A stretch of 64,000 bases of DNA from Lentzea sp. NBRC 105346 (GTDB taxonomy: Bacteria; Actinomycetota; Actinomycetes; Mycobacteriales; Pseudonocardiaceae), in NCBI RefSeq assembly GCF_030269605.1, contig NZ_BSTQ01000016.1:62001-126000 (forward strand), in the 5' to 3' direction. The notes beneath the pieces were generated by a model. That model was not told the origin of the DNA, did no database searches, and saw only the letters and a list, made by a program, of their open reading frames with translations. The position numbers were made by a program, and so were the translations under genes. Below, piece by piece: positions 40,962 to 49,756 of the stretch (position 1 is the first letter of the stretch; every line of letters starts with the position of its first letter).

Positions 40962-42256
40962 GCCTCGCGGCACGGATCGCCGTGCTGTGCCTGGGAGTCG
41001 CGGCCGTGGCGGTGTTCGTCGCCGGTCTCGTCTCGTCCCGGCTCGTGCTGTCCGCGTCACGTGACGTCAGCCGCCAGGTGCTGGCCGACCAGGCCGACGT
41101 CGTCAACGGACAGCTCGGCAGGAACATCAGGGACGTGTTGGAGCGCCAAGGAATCGCGGTCGTGACCATCTCCGCGACCGGCGACTTCACCGGCACCGAC
41201 CAGCAGGCGATCCGGGCCGCGCGCGAGGCGGGCGCGGTCCGGGTCACCCAGGGCGCCGCGGTTCACAGCGGCAGCGGCGGCTATCTCGTCGAGGCCCGCC
41301 CGAACGGCAAGGGCGGCTTCGCACTCGTGCAGGAGCCGGAAGTATCGGGCAACGGCCGAAAACTCGTGCGCAACATCCTGTTCGCACTCGGCGTCGGCCT
41401 GCTGGTGGCGGCGTTGGCCGGTCTCGCACTGGGCACGGTCCTGTCGCGACCTTTGCGCCGGGTGGCATCGGTCGCCCACGCGATGAGCGACGGCCGCCGC
41501 GACCTGCGCGTCGAGGTGTCCGGCCCGGCCGAACTGGCCGAGGTCGCCTCGTCGGTCAACGGCCTGGCGGAGGCGTTGCAGCGCAGCGAATCCCGCCAGC
41601 GCGACTTCCTGCTGTCGGTGTCCCACGAGCTGCGCACCCCGCTGACCGCCGTGACGGGCTTCGCCGAGTCCCTGGCCGACGGCGTCGTCACCGGCGCGGA
41701 CGTCGTCCCGGTCGGCCGCGTGATCCTCGACGAGTCACGCCGCCTCGATCGCCTGGTCACCGACCTGCTCGACCTGGCGCGACTGGGCGCCGACGACTTC
41801 CGGCTCGACCTGGCCACCGTCGACCTGGTCCCCCTGGTCCGCGCCGCCTCCGACGTGTGGCACGCGCGCTGCCACGCCCGCGGTGTCACGTTCTCCCTGG
41901 AACTCCCCTCCTCGCCGGTGCTCGCGCGGACCGACGCCCGGCGTCTGCGCCAGGTGATCGACGGCCTGCTGGAGAACGCCCTGCGCGTGACGCCGTCGGG
42001 CCGGCCGGTCGTGCTGTCACTGACTTCCGTTCTGCAGGTGCGCGACGGCGGCCCTGGCCTGGCCGCCGAGGACTACGCCGTGGCGTTCGACCGCGGCGTG
42101 CTGCACCAGCGCTACCAGTCGTCCCGCCCGGTCGGCACCGGCGTCGGTCTCGCCCTGGTACACGGCCTGGTGACGCGCATGGGCGGCACCATCACCGCCG
42201 GCCCGGCCCCGGAGGGCGGGGCCGCGTTCACGGTGACGCTCCCTACGGCAACGTGA
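40958..42256 (+). CDS. Two-component sensor histidine kinase
   Basis: A 432-residue kinase: membrane helix near 7-27, extracellular sensor to about 135, second helix near 138-162, HAMP (RPLRRVASVAHAMSDG...), dimerisation helix with phosphoacceptor His in FLLSVSHELRTPL, N-box LLENALRVTP, G1 VRDGGPGL and G2 GTGVGLALVHGLV. The G1 region is short, which suggests a compact ATP lid. It would sense a signal outside the cell, possibly through the cotranscribed secreted protein and lipoprotein. Confidence 0.95.
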   Translation: MSLAARIAVLCLGVAAVAVFVAGLVSSRLVLSASRDVSRQVLADQADVVNGQLGRNIRDVLERQGIAVVTISATGDFTGTDQQAIRAAREAGAVRVTQGAAVHSGSGGYLVEARPNGKGGFALVQEPEVSGNGRKLVRNILFALGVGLLVAALAGLALGTVLSRPLRRVASVAHAMSDGRRDLRVEVSGPAELAEVASSVNGLAEALQRSESRQRDFLLSVSHELRTPLTAVTGFAESLADGVVTGADVVPVGRVILDESRRLDRLVTDLLDLARLGADDFRLDLATVDLVPLVRAASDVWHARCHARGVTFSLELPSSPVLARTDARRLRQVIDGLLENALRVTPSGRPVVLSLTSVLQVRDGGPGLAAEDYAVAFDRGVLHQRYQSSRPVGTGVGLALVHGLVTRMGGTITAGPAPEGGAAFTVTLPTAT

Positions 42257-42440
42257 ACGTCTTGGCCACCTGCTGCACGTCGTGCACCTGTCGCAGCCCC
42301 TCGTCACTGAGCCCGGCCGCGCTGATCGCGATCATCCCGGCCAGCACCGCCGCCACGACCACCATCCGGCCGCCTCGGTCCGGCGTGCAGACCTTCCCGT
42401 CCCTCATGTAGAAATCCGGCACTGCTCCCACCCCCGCCAT
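42243..42440 (-). CDS. Small membrane protein, unknown
   Basis: A 65-residue frame (54 if starting at the ATG at 42407) with one hydrophobic helix GRMVVVAAVLAGMIAISAAG and a charged tail LSDEGLRQVHDVQQVAKTFTLP. It overlaps the convergent kinase end by 14 bases. There is no strong ribosome site at either start, so it is only a moderate candidate. Confidence 0.5.
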   Translation of the reverse strand: MAGVGAVPDFYMRDGKVCTPDRGGRMVVVAAVLAGMIAISAAGLSDEGLRQVHDVQQVAKTFTLP

Positions 42441-42500
42441 CGAGCATGAGCCGTGCGGGGTGGTTCACGGGACGGTTCCAAACGACTTCACCCGACCGAA

Positions 42501-43364
42501 CTAGCGCGATTGGGGCAACTTCTTCGAACCACGTTTGGCCGCCGGAGCCGACGGCGGCGGTACAACGGGCCCGATGTCGCCGTCCGGCGCCTCGTCGAGA
42601 TCCACGATCACGGGCGCGTGGTCACTCGGCCCGGTGCCCTTCCGTACGTGCCGATCCACCCACGCGGCCTTGACCCGATCGGCCACCGGAGCCGACGCCA
42701 GCACGAGGTCGATCCGCATCCCGAGGTCCTGGTGGAACATGCCGGCCCGGTAATCCCAGTACGTGAATACGCGCTGGTCCGGCCACCGATCCCGGACAAC
42801 GTCCTGGAGGCCCAACGCCTGCAGGTCGGCGAGCGCCTGACGCTCGGGTGGAGTGACGTGTGTCTGCCCGATGTAGGCGTCCGGGTCGAACACGTCCGCA
42901 TCGGTCGGCGCGATGTTCATGTCACCGCACACCACGGCAGCTTCAGGTCCTCGGCCGACGACGTCTTTGAGTGCCGCCAGCCAGGCCAGTTTGTAGTGGT
43001 AGTGGTCCGAGTCGGGCGTGCGCCCGTTCGGCACGTACACCGAGTGCACGCGGACGCCACCGCAGGTCGCCGCCACGGCCCGCGCCTCCTGATGCGGAAA
43101 TCCAGGGCAGTCCTCGAGGCCGACGACCACGTCGTCGAGTCCGACGCGGGACAGGATCGCGACGCCGTTCCACTGGACCTCGCCGGACAGCGCGGCCTCG
43201 TAGCCGCGTTCGGCCAGCGCCTCGCCGAGCAGCGCGGTGAACGCGTCGTCGGCGAGTTTGGTCTCCTGCAGGCAGACCACGTCCGGCCGCCGTTGATCCA
43301 GCCACGGCAACAGCCGCGGCACGCGTTGCTTGACCGAGTTGACGTTCCAGGTCGCTACCCGCAC
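42501..43364 (-). CDS. xthA: Exodeoxyribonuclease III (AP endonuclease)
   Basis: A 287-residue enzyme of the exonuclease-endonuclease-phosphatase fold. MRVATWNVNSVKQRVPRLLPWL, VVCLQETKLADDAF (Glu ligand), HSVYVPNGR, VVCGDMNIAPTDADVFDP and GMRIDLVLAS ... SDHAPVIVDL carry the metal and catalytic residues. It repairs abasic sites. A Lys-rich, Pro/Ala-rich extension follows the core. Its GTG start lies within the last ten bases of the IclR gene, so both may be cotranscribed. Confidence 0.95.
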   Translation of the reverse strand: MRVATWNVNSVKQRVPRLLPWLDQRRPDVVCLQETKLADDAFTALLGEALAERGYEAALSGEVQWNGVAILSRVGLDDVVVGLEDCPGFPHQEARAVAATCGGVRVHSVYVPNGRTPDSDHYHYKLAWLAALKDVVGRGPEAAVVCGDMNIAPTDADVFDPDAYIGQTHVTPPERQALADLQALGLQDVVRDRWPDQRVFTYWDYRAGMFHQDLGMRIDLVLASAPVADRVKAAWVDRHVRKGTGPSDHAPVIVDLDEAPDGDIGPVVPPPSAPAAKRGSKKLPQSR

Positions 43365-44077
43365 GAGCCCACACTACGACGGGTCCGCATGAGCGCGCGC
43401 AGGATGAGGTGCCCGACGCGGCCGGACGCGATCTCGCCCGGCGTCGCACTGACCGAGATCGCGGCGACGACCTGTCCGCTGTCCTGGTCGAACACGGGCG
43501 CGGCGACACAGGAGACGCCGGGGACGTACTCCTCGCGGTCGTACGCCAGGCCGTGGTGGCGCACTTGTTCCAGCTCGGCGTGCAGTGCCTGCGTCGATGT
43601 CAGGGTGTTGCGCGTGTAGCGCGGCAACGGCCCGGCGGGCACCGCGCCGTGGGCGAGCAGCACCTTGCCGAGCGCGGTGCTGTGGGCGGGCAGGAGTGCG
43701 CCGGTGCGGCTCGGCACCGGGACCGTGTCGCGGTCGGCGAGCTTCTCGACGACCAGCGCGCCGGACTCGGTGGGCAGCGCGAGGTGCACCGCGCCGTTGG
43801 TGCTCTTGTAGAGGAAGAGCAGGCTGGGGAACAGGTTCTCGCGCAGTTCGGCCGACGCGTCGGCGCTGCGCCAGGCCGTGCGATACCCGTCGGCGCTGCG
43901 CAGCACCGCGCCGTTCTCGGTCAGCATCGTGACCAGCCGGTGGGTGGTGGACTTCGGCAGGCCGGCCTGTCTGGCGAGGTCGGACAGCGCGAGCGTGCGG
44001 TCCTGCGCGGACAGCACGCGCAACAGGTGAAACGCCCGTCCCACAAGCGTTGACGGGGCAACGGGAACCGGCACCAT
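43355..44077 (-). CDS. IclR family regulator
   Basis: A 240-residue regulator. The N-terminal winged helix reads LVGRAFHLLRVLSAQDRTLALSDLARQAGLPKSTTHRLVTMLTENGAVLRSADGYRT; the effector domain includes PAHSTALGKVLLAHG and GVSCVAAPVFDQDSGQVVAAISVSATPG. It is divergent from the terpene-cyclase-like operon with about 200 bases between, so it may regulate it, or it may act on unrelated genes. Confidence 0.92.
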   Translation of the reverse strand: MVPVPVAPSTLVGRAFHLLRVLSAQDRTLALSDLARQAGLPKSTTHRLVTMLTENGAVLRSADGYRTAWRSADASAELRENLFPSLLFLYKSTNGAVHLALPTESGALVVEKLADRDTVPVPSRTGALLPAHSTALGKVLLAHGAVPAGPLPRYTRNTLTSTQALHAELEQVRHHGLAYDREEYVPGVSCVAAPVFDQDSGQVVAAISVSATPGEIASGRVGHLILRALMRTRRSVGSCG

Positions 44078-44161
44078 GCGCCGATCCTCACCGCCGTGAC
44101 GGGTCAGCGGTACACGCGGCCCCGACTCATGGCCGAAAGATGCGAGATCGCTCCCACGTCG

Positions 44162-44200
44162 CGTTCCGCGCGGCGGAACGAACCCCTCGGCTGAAGGGGT
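44162..44200. promoter_or_regulatory. Two inverted repeats upstream of the terpene-like operon
   Basis: CGTTCCGC-GCG-GCGGAACG at 44162-44180 is a perfect eight-base palindrome and ACCCCT-CGGCTGA-AGGGGT at 44182-44200 follows directly. They lie 81-119 bases before the first gene of the operon and 85 bases from the divergent IclR start. One or both may be regulator sites; the second may also be a small terminator. Confidence 0.5.
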
Positions 44201-44280
44201 GAAGCCAATTGCGACGCATTCCTGTCAGCCGAACCACTCCAGCAGACTCCCGCCGGAATTCACGGACAGGGGAATGAGAA

Positions 44281-45972
44281 ATGACGGACTTGTTGCCCGA
44301 CCTGTGCGAGCGCGTGCACCGCGGTGGACCCGCCGTCACCGCGCTGAACCCGTTGGAACTGCTGTGGACGCGCAAGGCGATCGCGGGATCGCCGCTGGCC
44401 CGGCACGTCGCTTTAGTCACCGGCGGTGGCCCAGAGCCGACCGGTTGGCGGTACGACCCGCAGGCCGCGCGCGCCGAGCTGCGCGACAACCCGGCGGGCC
44501 TCGGGCCGGAGTTCGAACCGTGGAACCGCGCGTGCGGCGAAATGGTCGAGCACGCCTGCGCGTTGCTCGACGAGATCAGCCAGGTGCGGCTCGGCGGCGA
44601 CGGACCGGGCCTCTGGCACACCCCGGTCGAGGTCGGCGACGACTCGGCCGGCGCGATCCTCGCCCAGGCTCGCGCGGGCGCGAACCGCGGCCGCACAACC
44701 AAGTCGAACCCGTGGGTCTGCACGAGCCCGCACTGGGCCGCGGTGCTCGACGAGCTCGGTATGGCCGGCGTCGCCTGGTTTCCCACCGTCGCACTGGGTT
44801 CGTGGTGGATGTCGCACCTCACGCGTGACTACACCGACTGGCGCGAGGACTACATCTCCGTGCTCAGCTACACGTTCTACTTCGAGTACAACCTCGACAG
44901 CGCCGAGTTCGGCAGGTCGCGCGCCGAGCGGATGCTGCATGACCTCAACCGCCTCTGGGACGTCCCAGATCTGCCTTCCGACTTGCGGGCCCGGCGCCTG
45001 CACATGGCCGCGTCAATGGCGTTCTTCGACGCCAAGCGCAAACACGAGGGCGCGGTGCGCACACGACCGACCGACGGCCTGACGGCGTGGGTGCACCGCG
45101 ACCGCGACCGTTGGCGTGACTTCAAAGCGCAGGACAGCGGCGCGTGGGGGCACTACCTGTCGTTCCCCTCGGGCGAGGAGGGCCGCGACGACATGATGCT
45201 GACCGGGTTGACCAACGACTGGGTCGACCTGGGGCCGGACCTGCGCAACGACGAGTGCAACCAGAGCGTGCTGGCGCTGACCCGCGGTTCGCTCACCACA
45301 TCCGCCTTGCTGCAGTGCTACGAGCGCACCGTCTGGATGATGAACGCCCAGCTCACGCCGTCTGCTGACGTGAAGCCCGATCGCTATGCGGCGTGCCTGG
45401 GCACGATCGGCACGTGCATGTGGGAGATGTCGAACCACCGGCACGACCTGTGGCGCTACTACCTGATCGGCCTGTCCTCGTGCGCCGAGGCGGTTTCGCG
45501 GAACCTGTATCGCGCCTGCCAGCTCGCCGACTGCTACACGCCGGATCTTCAACCGTGCTCACCTGTTCGGGTTTCTTCGATCACCGTGCCGCGGCGTGCT
45601 CTTTTGTATGACGTCGTCGTGGCGGACGAGCGGCACATCGGTGAAGTTCTGTTGCACAACGCCGTCTGTTCCGCGGTGGAGAGCGGCCTGCTCCCGATGA
45701 GCGTGGTCACCTACGCCTACGTGGTGCCGATGCTGGTTCGTACCGGCAAGATCACTTTTGCTGGTTTTTTGACCTATATGGACAGTGTCTACTGCTCGAA
45801 CTTCGCTCTTGTCATGCGAGCCGGTCACGCATGCTCGTTCAGCGAGCCGTTCGGCCGTGGCATCGCAGCTCTCGTGTTCGAGCAGTGGTGGTGCGGCATG
45901 TACTTCGCCATCGGCCTGGGCAGCCTGATCGAGGCACAGCCGGGCAACGTGGCGAACGACCGGGCGCACTGA
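44281..45972 (+). CDS. Divergent class I terpene-cyclase-like protein
   Basis: A 563-residue protein not matching a textbook family. A class I terpene synthase alpha-domain pattern is visible: an Asp-rich-like stretch in YTFYFEYNLDSAEF (EYNLD at 202-206 for DDxxD), DDMMLTGLTNDWVDLGPDLRNDECNQSVLAL (NDWVDLGPD at 312-320 for the NDxxSxxxE triad, then CNQSVLAL like the HNLVLxL helix) and WEMSNHRHDLWRYY (381-394, like the GNLxWSxxTxRY end). The distance between the two motifs is shorter than usual, and 150 N-terminal and 165 C-terminal residues are extra. Metal ligand changes (D to E/Y, S to D, E to D) suggest altered chemistry. A TTA codon (44413-44415) suggests bldA control. The next two genes are P450s with overlapping starts. 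Confidence 0.5.
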   Translation: MTDLLPDLCERVHRGGPAVTALNPLELLWTRKAIAGSPLARHVALVTGGGPEPTGWRYDPQAARAELRDNPAGLGPEFEPWNRACGEMVEHACALLDEISQVRLGGDGPGLWHTPVEVGDDSAGAILAQARAGANRGRTTKSNPWVCTSPHWAAVLDELGMAGVAWFPTVALGSWWMSHLTRDYTDWREDYISVLSYTFYFEYNLDSAEFGRSRAERMLHDLNRLWDVPDLPSDLRARRLHMAASMAFFDAKRKHEGAVRTRPTDGLTAWVHRDRDRWRDFKAQDSGAWGHYLSFPSGEEGRDDMMLTGLTNDWVDLGPDLRNDECNQSVLALTRGSLTTSALLQCYERTVWMMNAQLTPSADVKPDRYAACLGTIGTCMWEMSNHRHDLWRYYLIGLSSCAEAVSRNLYRACQLADCYTPDLQPCSPVRVSSITVPRRALLYDVVVADERHIGEVLLHNAVCSAVESGLLPMSVVTYAYVVPMLVRTGKITFAGFLTYMDSVYCSNFALVMRAGHACSFSEPFGRGIAALVFEQWWCGMYFAIGLGSLIEAQPGNVANDRAH

Positions 45973-47228
45973 TGGCGCCGCGCGGGTTGCCACTGCTGGG
46001 TCACGTCCTCCAACTGGCCCTGCCCAGCAGACTGCGGTTCATCCAGTCGCTGCGCACACACGGCCCGGTCGTACAGCTGCGCCTGGGCCCCCGGCGCGCG
46101 TACGTGCTGACGTCGCCGGAAGCCATGCGCCAGCTACTTCAGGTGCAGGCCAAGAAGTTCACGAAGGGCCGGCTGTTCGAGAAGTCCCGCCCGTTCATCG
46201 GCGACGGCGTCCTCACCACGGACGGCGACGTCAACCGCCGCCAGCGACGCGCGATGCAGCCGGCGTTCCACCGACCCCGAATCGCTTCTTACGCCCCACA
46301 GATGCAGGCGGTGACCGCACGCCACATCTCGACGTGGCAATCGGGTCAGGTCCTGGACGTGCAACGCGACATGCGCACGTTGGCCGGTTCGCTCATCTCC
46401 CACGTGCTGTTCTCCGACGACCTGGCGAGCGAGTTGTCCACGACCGTCGAGGAGGCGCTGCCGATCGTCCAGGCCGGCGTGAACTGGCGCGTGCTAGGCC
46501 CCGGCTCGCTGTTCGCCGGCCTGCCCACGCCGGGCAACCGCCGGTTCTCCTCCGCGTGCACCCGTCTGTGGCAAACAACCGACGACCTCATCAAGGCCTA
46601 CCGTTCGTCCACTGTGGAGCGTTCGGACCTGGTCTCACTACTGATGGCGGCCCCGGACCCGCACACCGGCGGCCCGATGTCGGACACCGAGCTACGCGAC
46701 GAGATCATCACCATCTTCATCGCGGGCATCGAGACGGTGGCCACCACGATGTCGTGGGCGCTGCACGTACTGTCCACCAGGGACGACATAGCACGCCGAC
46801 TGGTAGACGTGCCTTACCTGCAGGCGTTCATCAACGAGGTCCTGCGGTACTACACCCCGAACGTGCTGCTGATGCGCAACACCACAGAAGCAGTGGAAAT
46901 CGAGGGCACTGCTATCCCTCCGGGCGCCGAGGTCCTCTACAGCCCAGCAGCCCTGCACCGCGACCCGTCGTTGTATCCGAACCCCTCACACTTCGATCCC
47001 TCACGTTGGCTGCGGCGTGTGGACCTGCCCAAATGCGCGTTCATCCCGTTCGGCATGGGCACACACCGCTGCGTAGGCGACAACCTCGCACTGGCCGAGC
47101 TGCAAGTCGTACTCACGACGCTGGTCGCCCAATGGCGTTTCGTTCCGATCACCAAGGTCCGCGAGGTAGCGGCCATCCTCGTCCACCCCTCACCGGGTTT
47201 CGCACTGCGTCTGCAGGAGAGGTCATGA
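45972..47228 (+). CDS. Cytochrome P450, first of a tandem pair
   Basis: A 418-residue P450 of the long, hydrophobic-N-terminus type (RGLPLLGHVLQLALPSRLRFIQSLRTHGPVVQLRLG) known from terpene pathways. I-helix: FIAGIETVATTMSW, with Val in place of the usual second Thr; ExxR: FINEVLRY; heme loop: FGMGTHRCVGDNLALAE. The missing Thr may change oxygen protonation. Its ATG overlaps the stop of the terpene-like gene (TGATG) and its stop overlaps the next P450 (ATGA). No ferredoxin gene is in the operon, so a general one must serve. Confidence 0.93.
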   Translation: MAPRGLPLLGHVLQLALPSRLRFIQSLRTHGPVVQLRLGPRRAYVLTSPEAMRQLLQVQAKKFTKGRLFEKSRPFIGDGVLTTDGDVNRRQRRAMQPAFHRPRIASYAPQMQAVTARHISTWQSGQVLDVQRDMRTLAGSLISHVLFSDDLASELSTTVEEALPIVQAGVNWRVLGPGSLFAGLPTPGNRRFSSACTRLWQTTDDLIKAYRSSTVERSDLVSLLMAAPDPHTGGPMSDTELRDEIITIFIAGIETVATTMSWALHVLSTRDDIARRLVDVPYLQAFINEVLRYYTPNVLLMRNTTEAVEIEGTAIPPGAEVLYSPAALHRDPSLYPNPSHFDPSRWLRRVDLPKCAFIPFGMGTHRCVGDNLALAELQVVLTTLVAQWRFVPITKVREVAAILVHPSPGFALRLQERS

Positions 47229-48526
47229 CGATTCCGCTAGCCCCCAAGGCATTACCGCTGGCGGGCCACGCCATGTCCCTGTTCACCGACCCACTGGGAT
47301 TCCTGCGCTCGCTGCCTTCCTGTGGTGACCTGGTCCGAATCCGCATCGGCCCGGTAGAGGCCATCGTGATCTGCGATCCGGACCTACTACGCGGCGTCCT
47401 GCTGGACGACCGCACGTTCGACCGCGAGGGCCCCATCATCGACGCCGTCCGCGAAGCCGTAGGCGGCGGCATCACCACCGCCCCGCACCGCACCCACCGC
47501 CGCCTGCGCAAACTCGCGCAGCCCGCGTTCCACCGCAACCGCATGCCGGGCTACGCCGCCGCCATGACCGCGGAGATCGATGCTGTGACGGCCAGTTGGC
47601 GCTCCGGCCAGGTACTCGACGTGCCGACCGAGCTGCTGAACCTGACGATGACGATCATCGCCCGCACGATGTTCTCGGGCTCCCTGCCCGCTGTTGTCGT
47701 AAATCAGGCCGTCGAGGATCTGACGACCTTGCTCCGGGGCATGTACCGCAGAACGCTCAGCCCGCCGTGGCTGAACAGGCTCCCCATCCCGGCCAACCGC
47801 CGCCACGTCGCCGCCCGTACCCGGATGGAACGCACCATCGCTTCCGTGATCGCTTCCCGGCGGGCCAGCGGTTCTTGTCCGGATGATCTGCTTTCGGCCC
47901 TGATCACGGCCCGCGACTCCACTGATGCGTTGACCGATCTCGAGCTTCAGGAGCAGGTGCTGACGTTCTTCGTGTCGGGCTCGGAGACTTCGTCCAACAT
48001 CATGAGCTGGGCGCTGCACCTGCTGTCTCTATCCCCTGCTCTCGCTGCGCGTGTTCGTGCCGAAGTCGACGCGGTGTTGTCCGGTCCGGCCACGCTGGAC
48101 GATCTGGCGTCGTTGGAGCTGACGAACCGGGTCATTCTTGAGGTGCTGCGGCTCTATCCGCCGGCCTGGATCCTCAACCGGGTCGTCTCGGCCGACACTT
48201 CTTTGGGCGGCCACTCGATTCCCGCCGGCACGACCCTCGTTTACAGCCCATATCTCATCCACCACCGGGCCGATCTCTATCCGTCGCCGTCGCGGTTCGA
48301 CCCGGACCGGTGGCTTGCCGCTCCGCCGCACCCGTTGACGTTCGTGCCGTTCGGGGGTGGGGCTCGGAAGTGCATCGGGGACCAGTTCGGGGTTGTTGAG
48401 GCGACTTTGGTGCTGGCTACCGTGATGCGGCGGTGGGAGTTGGAGCCGGTGGGGCGGGCGGTACGGCCTAGCGCCGCGCTGACGCTGCGGCCCGTTGGTC
48501 TGCGAATGCGGCTGAAGCAGCGGTAG
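47225..48526 (+). CDS. Cytochrome P450, second of a tandem pair
   Basis: A 433-residue P450 similar in layout to the preceding one (LPLAGHAMSLFTDPLGFLRSLPSCGDLVRIRIG). I-helix: FFVSGSETSSNIMSW, heme loop: FGGGARKCIGDQFGVVEA, ExxR in ILEVLRLYPP. The YPPAWIL and ADLYPSPSRFDPDRWL pieces are typical of CYP170/183-like sesquiterpene oxidases. A TTA codon sits at codon 10 (47252-47254). It likely oxidises the product made by the first gene; order of action unknown. Confidence 0.93.
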   Translation: MTIPLAPKALPLAGHAMSLFTDPLGFLRSLPSCGDLVRIRIGPVEAIVICDPDLLRGVLLDDRTFDREGPIIDAVREAVGGGITTAPHRTHRRLRKLAQPAFHRNRMPGYAAAMTAEIDAVTASWRSGQVLDVPTELLNLTMTIIARTMFSGSLPAVVVNQAVEDLTTLLRGMYRRTLSPPWLNRLPIPANRRHVAARTRMERTIASVIASRRASGSCPDDLLSALITARDSTDALTDLELQEQVLTFFVSGSETSSNIMSWALHLLSLSPALAARVRAEVDAVLSGPATLDDLASLELTNRVILEVLRLYPPAWILNRVVSADTSLGGHSIPAGTTLVYSPYLIHHRADLYPSPSRFDPDRWLAAPPHPLTFVPFGGGARKCIGDQFGVVEATLVLATVMRRWELEPVGRAVRPSAALTLRPVGLRMRLKQR

Positions 48527-48535
48527 ACCCGTCGA

Positions 48536-49090
48536 TCACCTATGCGCGGCCTTCGGCGTGCCACGCCGATGTGCCTCGGGCGTGAGGTGACATCCGGTCA
48601 TAACACCCAGCACGGTGTTGACCGCCGTGCCGAAAGTGATCTGTGCGCCGTCCGGCTTGTCGTAGACGACCTCGTGATCACCTTGTCGCTTCACGATGAT
48701 CACTGGACTCTTGTGAAAGCCGTAGCCTTCCGCGACCTCCCCGACGATCGCTTCAGCGCGTGGCCACTGGTCGTCTGGCAAGTTGCCTTTCGAAGTCCAA
48801 CTCGGCAGGTGACGATTCTCGGCATCGTCCAACACGTTGTACTCGTCGCCGCATCCAGCACCACTGCCCTCGCTCATCTGCTCCCACGCGCGGCCGAACT
48901 CGGCCGTGAGCCGCTCCCTGATCTTGGTGGTCATCTCCGTGTACGAAGCCACCGCCTGCTCGATGTCGGGCCTCTGCAACACCTTCGCGAAGACCTCGTC
49001 CACATCAGAACCTCCACAAGCGGAAACCGTCACGAGCAACGCGACGACCGCTGCTCGCACCGAGTTCCCGCGCCCCCGAACGTTGGTCAT
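48536..49090 (-). CDS. LppA-like lipoprotein
   Basis: A 184-residue lipoprotein: lipobox in VVALLVTVSACGG, then RPDIEQAVASYTEMTTKIRERLTAEFG and SGAGCGDEYNVLDDAENRHLPSWTSKGNLPDDQWPRAEAIVGEVAEGYGF, which follow the LppA family of actinobacteria. It is anchored outside and its role is unknown. It converges on the P450 operon with nine bases between the stops. Confidence 0.8.
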   Translation of the reverse strand: MTNVRGRGNSVRAAVVALLVTVSACGGSDVDEVFAKVLQRPDIEQAVASYTEMTTKIRERLTAEFGRAWEQMSEGSGAGCGDEYNVLDDAENRHLPSWTSKGNLPDDQWPRAEAIVGEVAEGYGFHKSPVIIVKRQGDHEVVYDKPDGAQITFGTAVNTVLGVMTGCHLTPEAHRRGTPKAAHR

Positions 49091-49283
49091 CAGCGCCAGC
49101 CCCCGTTCCCGATCACTTCACCCATGGCACATGATCGACTATGACGGCCGGTGACCAAGTTCGTGCGTGGCCGATACGGCCGGTCACGACGCACCACCCA
49201 GGCGAGTGACCTTCATTGCCTGACCACCCGCACGGGCGTTCACTGCTGGCGCGGCGGCGTTCACCCGACGTGAGGAGCGAACG

Positions 49284-49661
49284 ATGTCACGTATCGCCTC
49301 GATTGCCAGCGCCGCCATCCTGATCGCCGCGACCCTGGTCACGACAGCACCGGCCGCCCAAGCCGCCGTCGCCGACGAGACCGTCGTGCAATACGACGAA
49401 AACGACTCCCCGGTGGCGTTCAACAACTTCAACCTCAACAACGACCAGGACGGCATCCTGTTCGACGCGCCGGGCGCGACGCATTTCACCTTCACCAACC
49501 TGGGCACGGGCGAGGTCGAGTACGCGCAAGGTGTGTCCACCGGCTCCGGCTCCGAGCGCCTCTGCACGGTGACCAGTTCGTTCGCCGATGAGCCGCTCCT
49601 GGTACCGATCAACGTCCAGCGCGGCGGACAGGACGACTGCGTCAGGTTCAGGATCAAGTGA
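49284..49661 (+). CDS. Small secreted protein, unknown
   Basis: A 125-residue protein with a signal peptide (MSRIASIASAAILIAATLVTTAPAAQA). The mature domain is about 98 residues, Asn/Asp rich (SPVAFNNFNLNNDQDGILFDAPGATHFTF) with two Cys (SERLCTV, DDCVRF) that may form a disulfide. GAGGAGCGA before the ATG is a good ribosome site. No family recognised. Confidence 0.72.
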   Translation: MSRIASIASAAILIAATLVTTAPAAQAAVADETVVQYDENDSPVAFNNFNLNNDQDGILFDAPGATHFTFTNLGTGEVEYAQGVSTGSGSERLCTVTSSFADEPLLVPINVQRGGQDDCVRFRIK

Positions 49662-49756
49662 CCTCACACGGTCACCTTGTCCCTGCTGCCGACTAGCGGG
49701 CTTCATTGCTGCGTTTGGCGGATGTTTGCTCGGCGTTTGCCTGAAAACGTTTCAAG

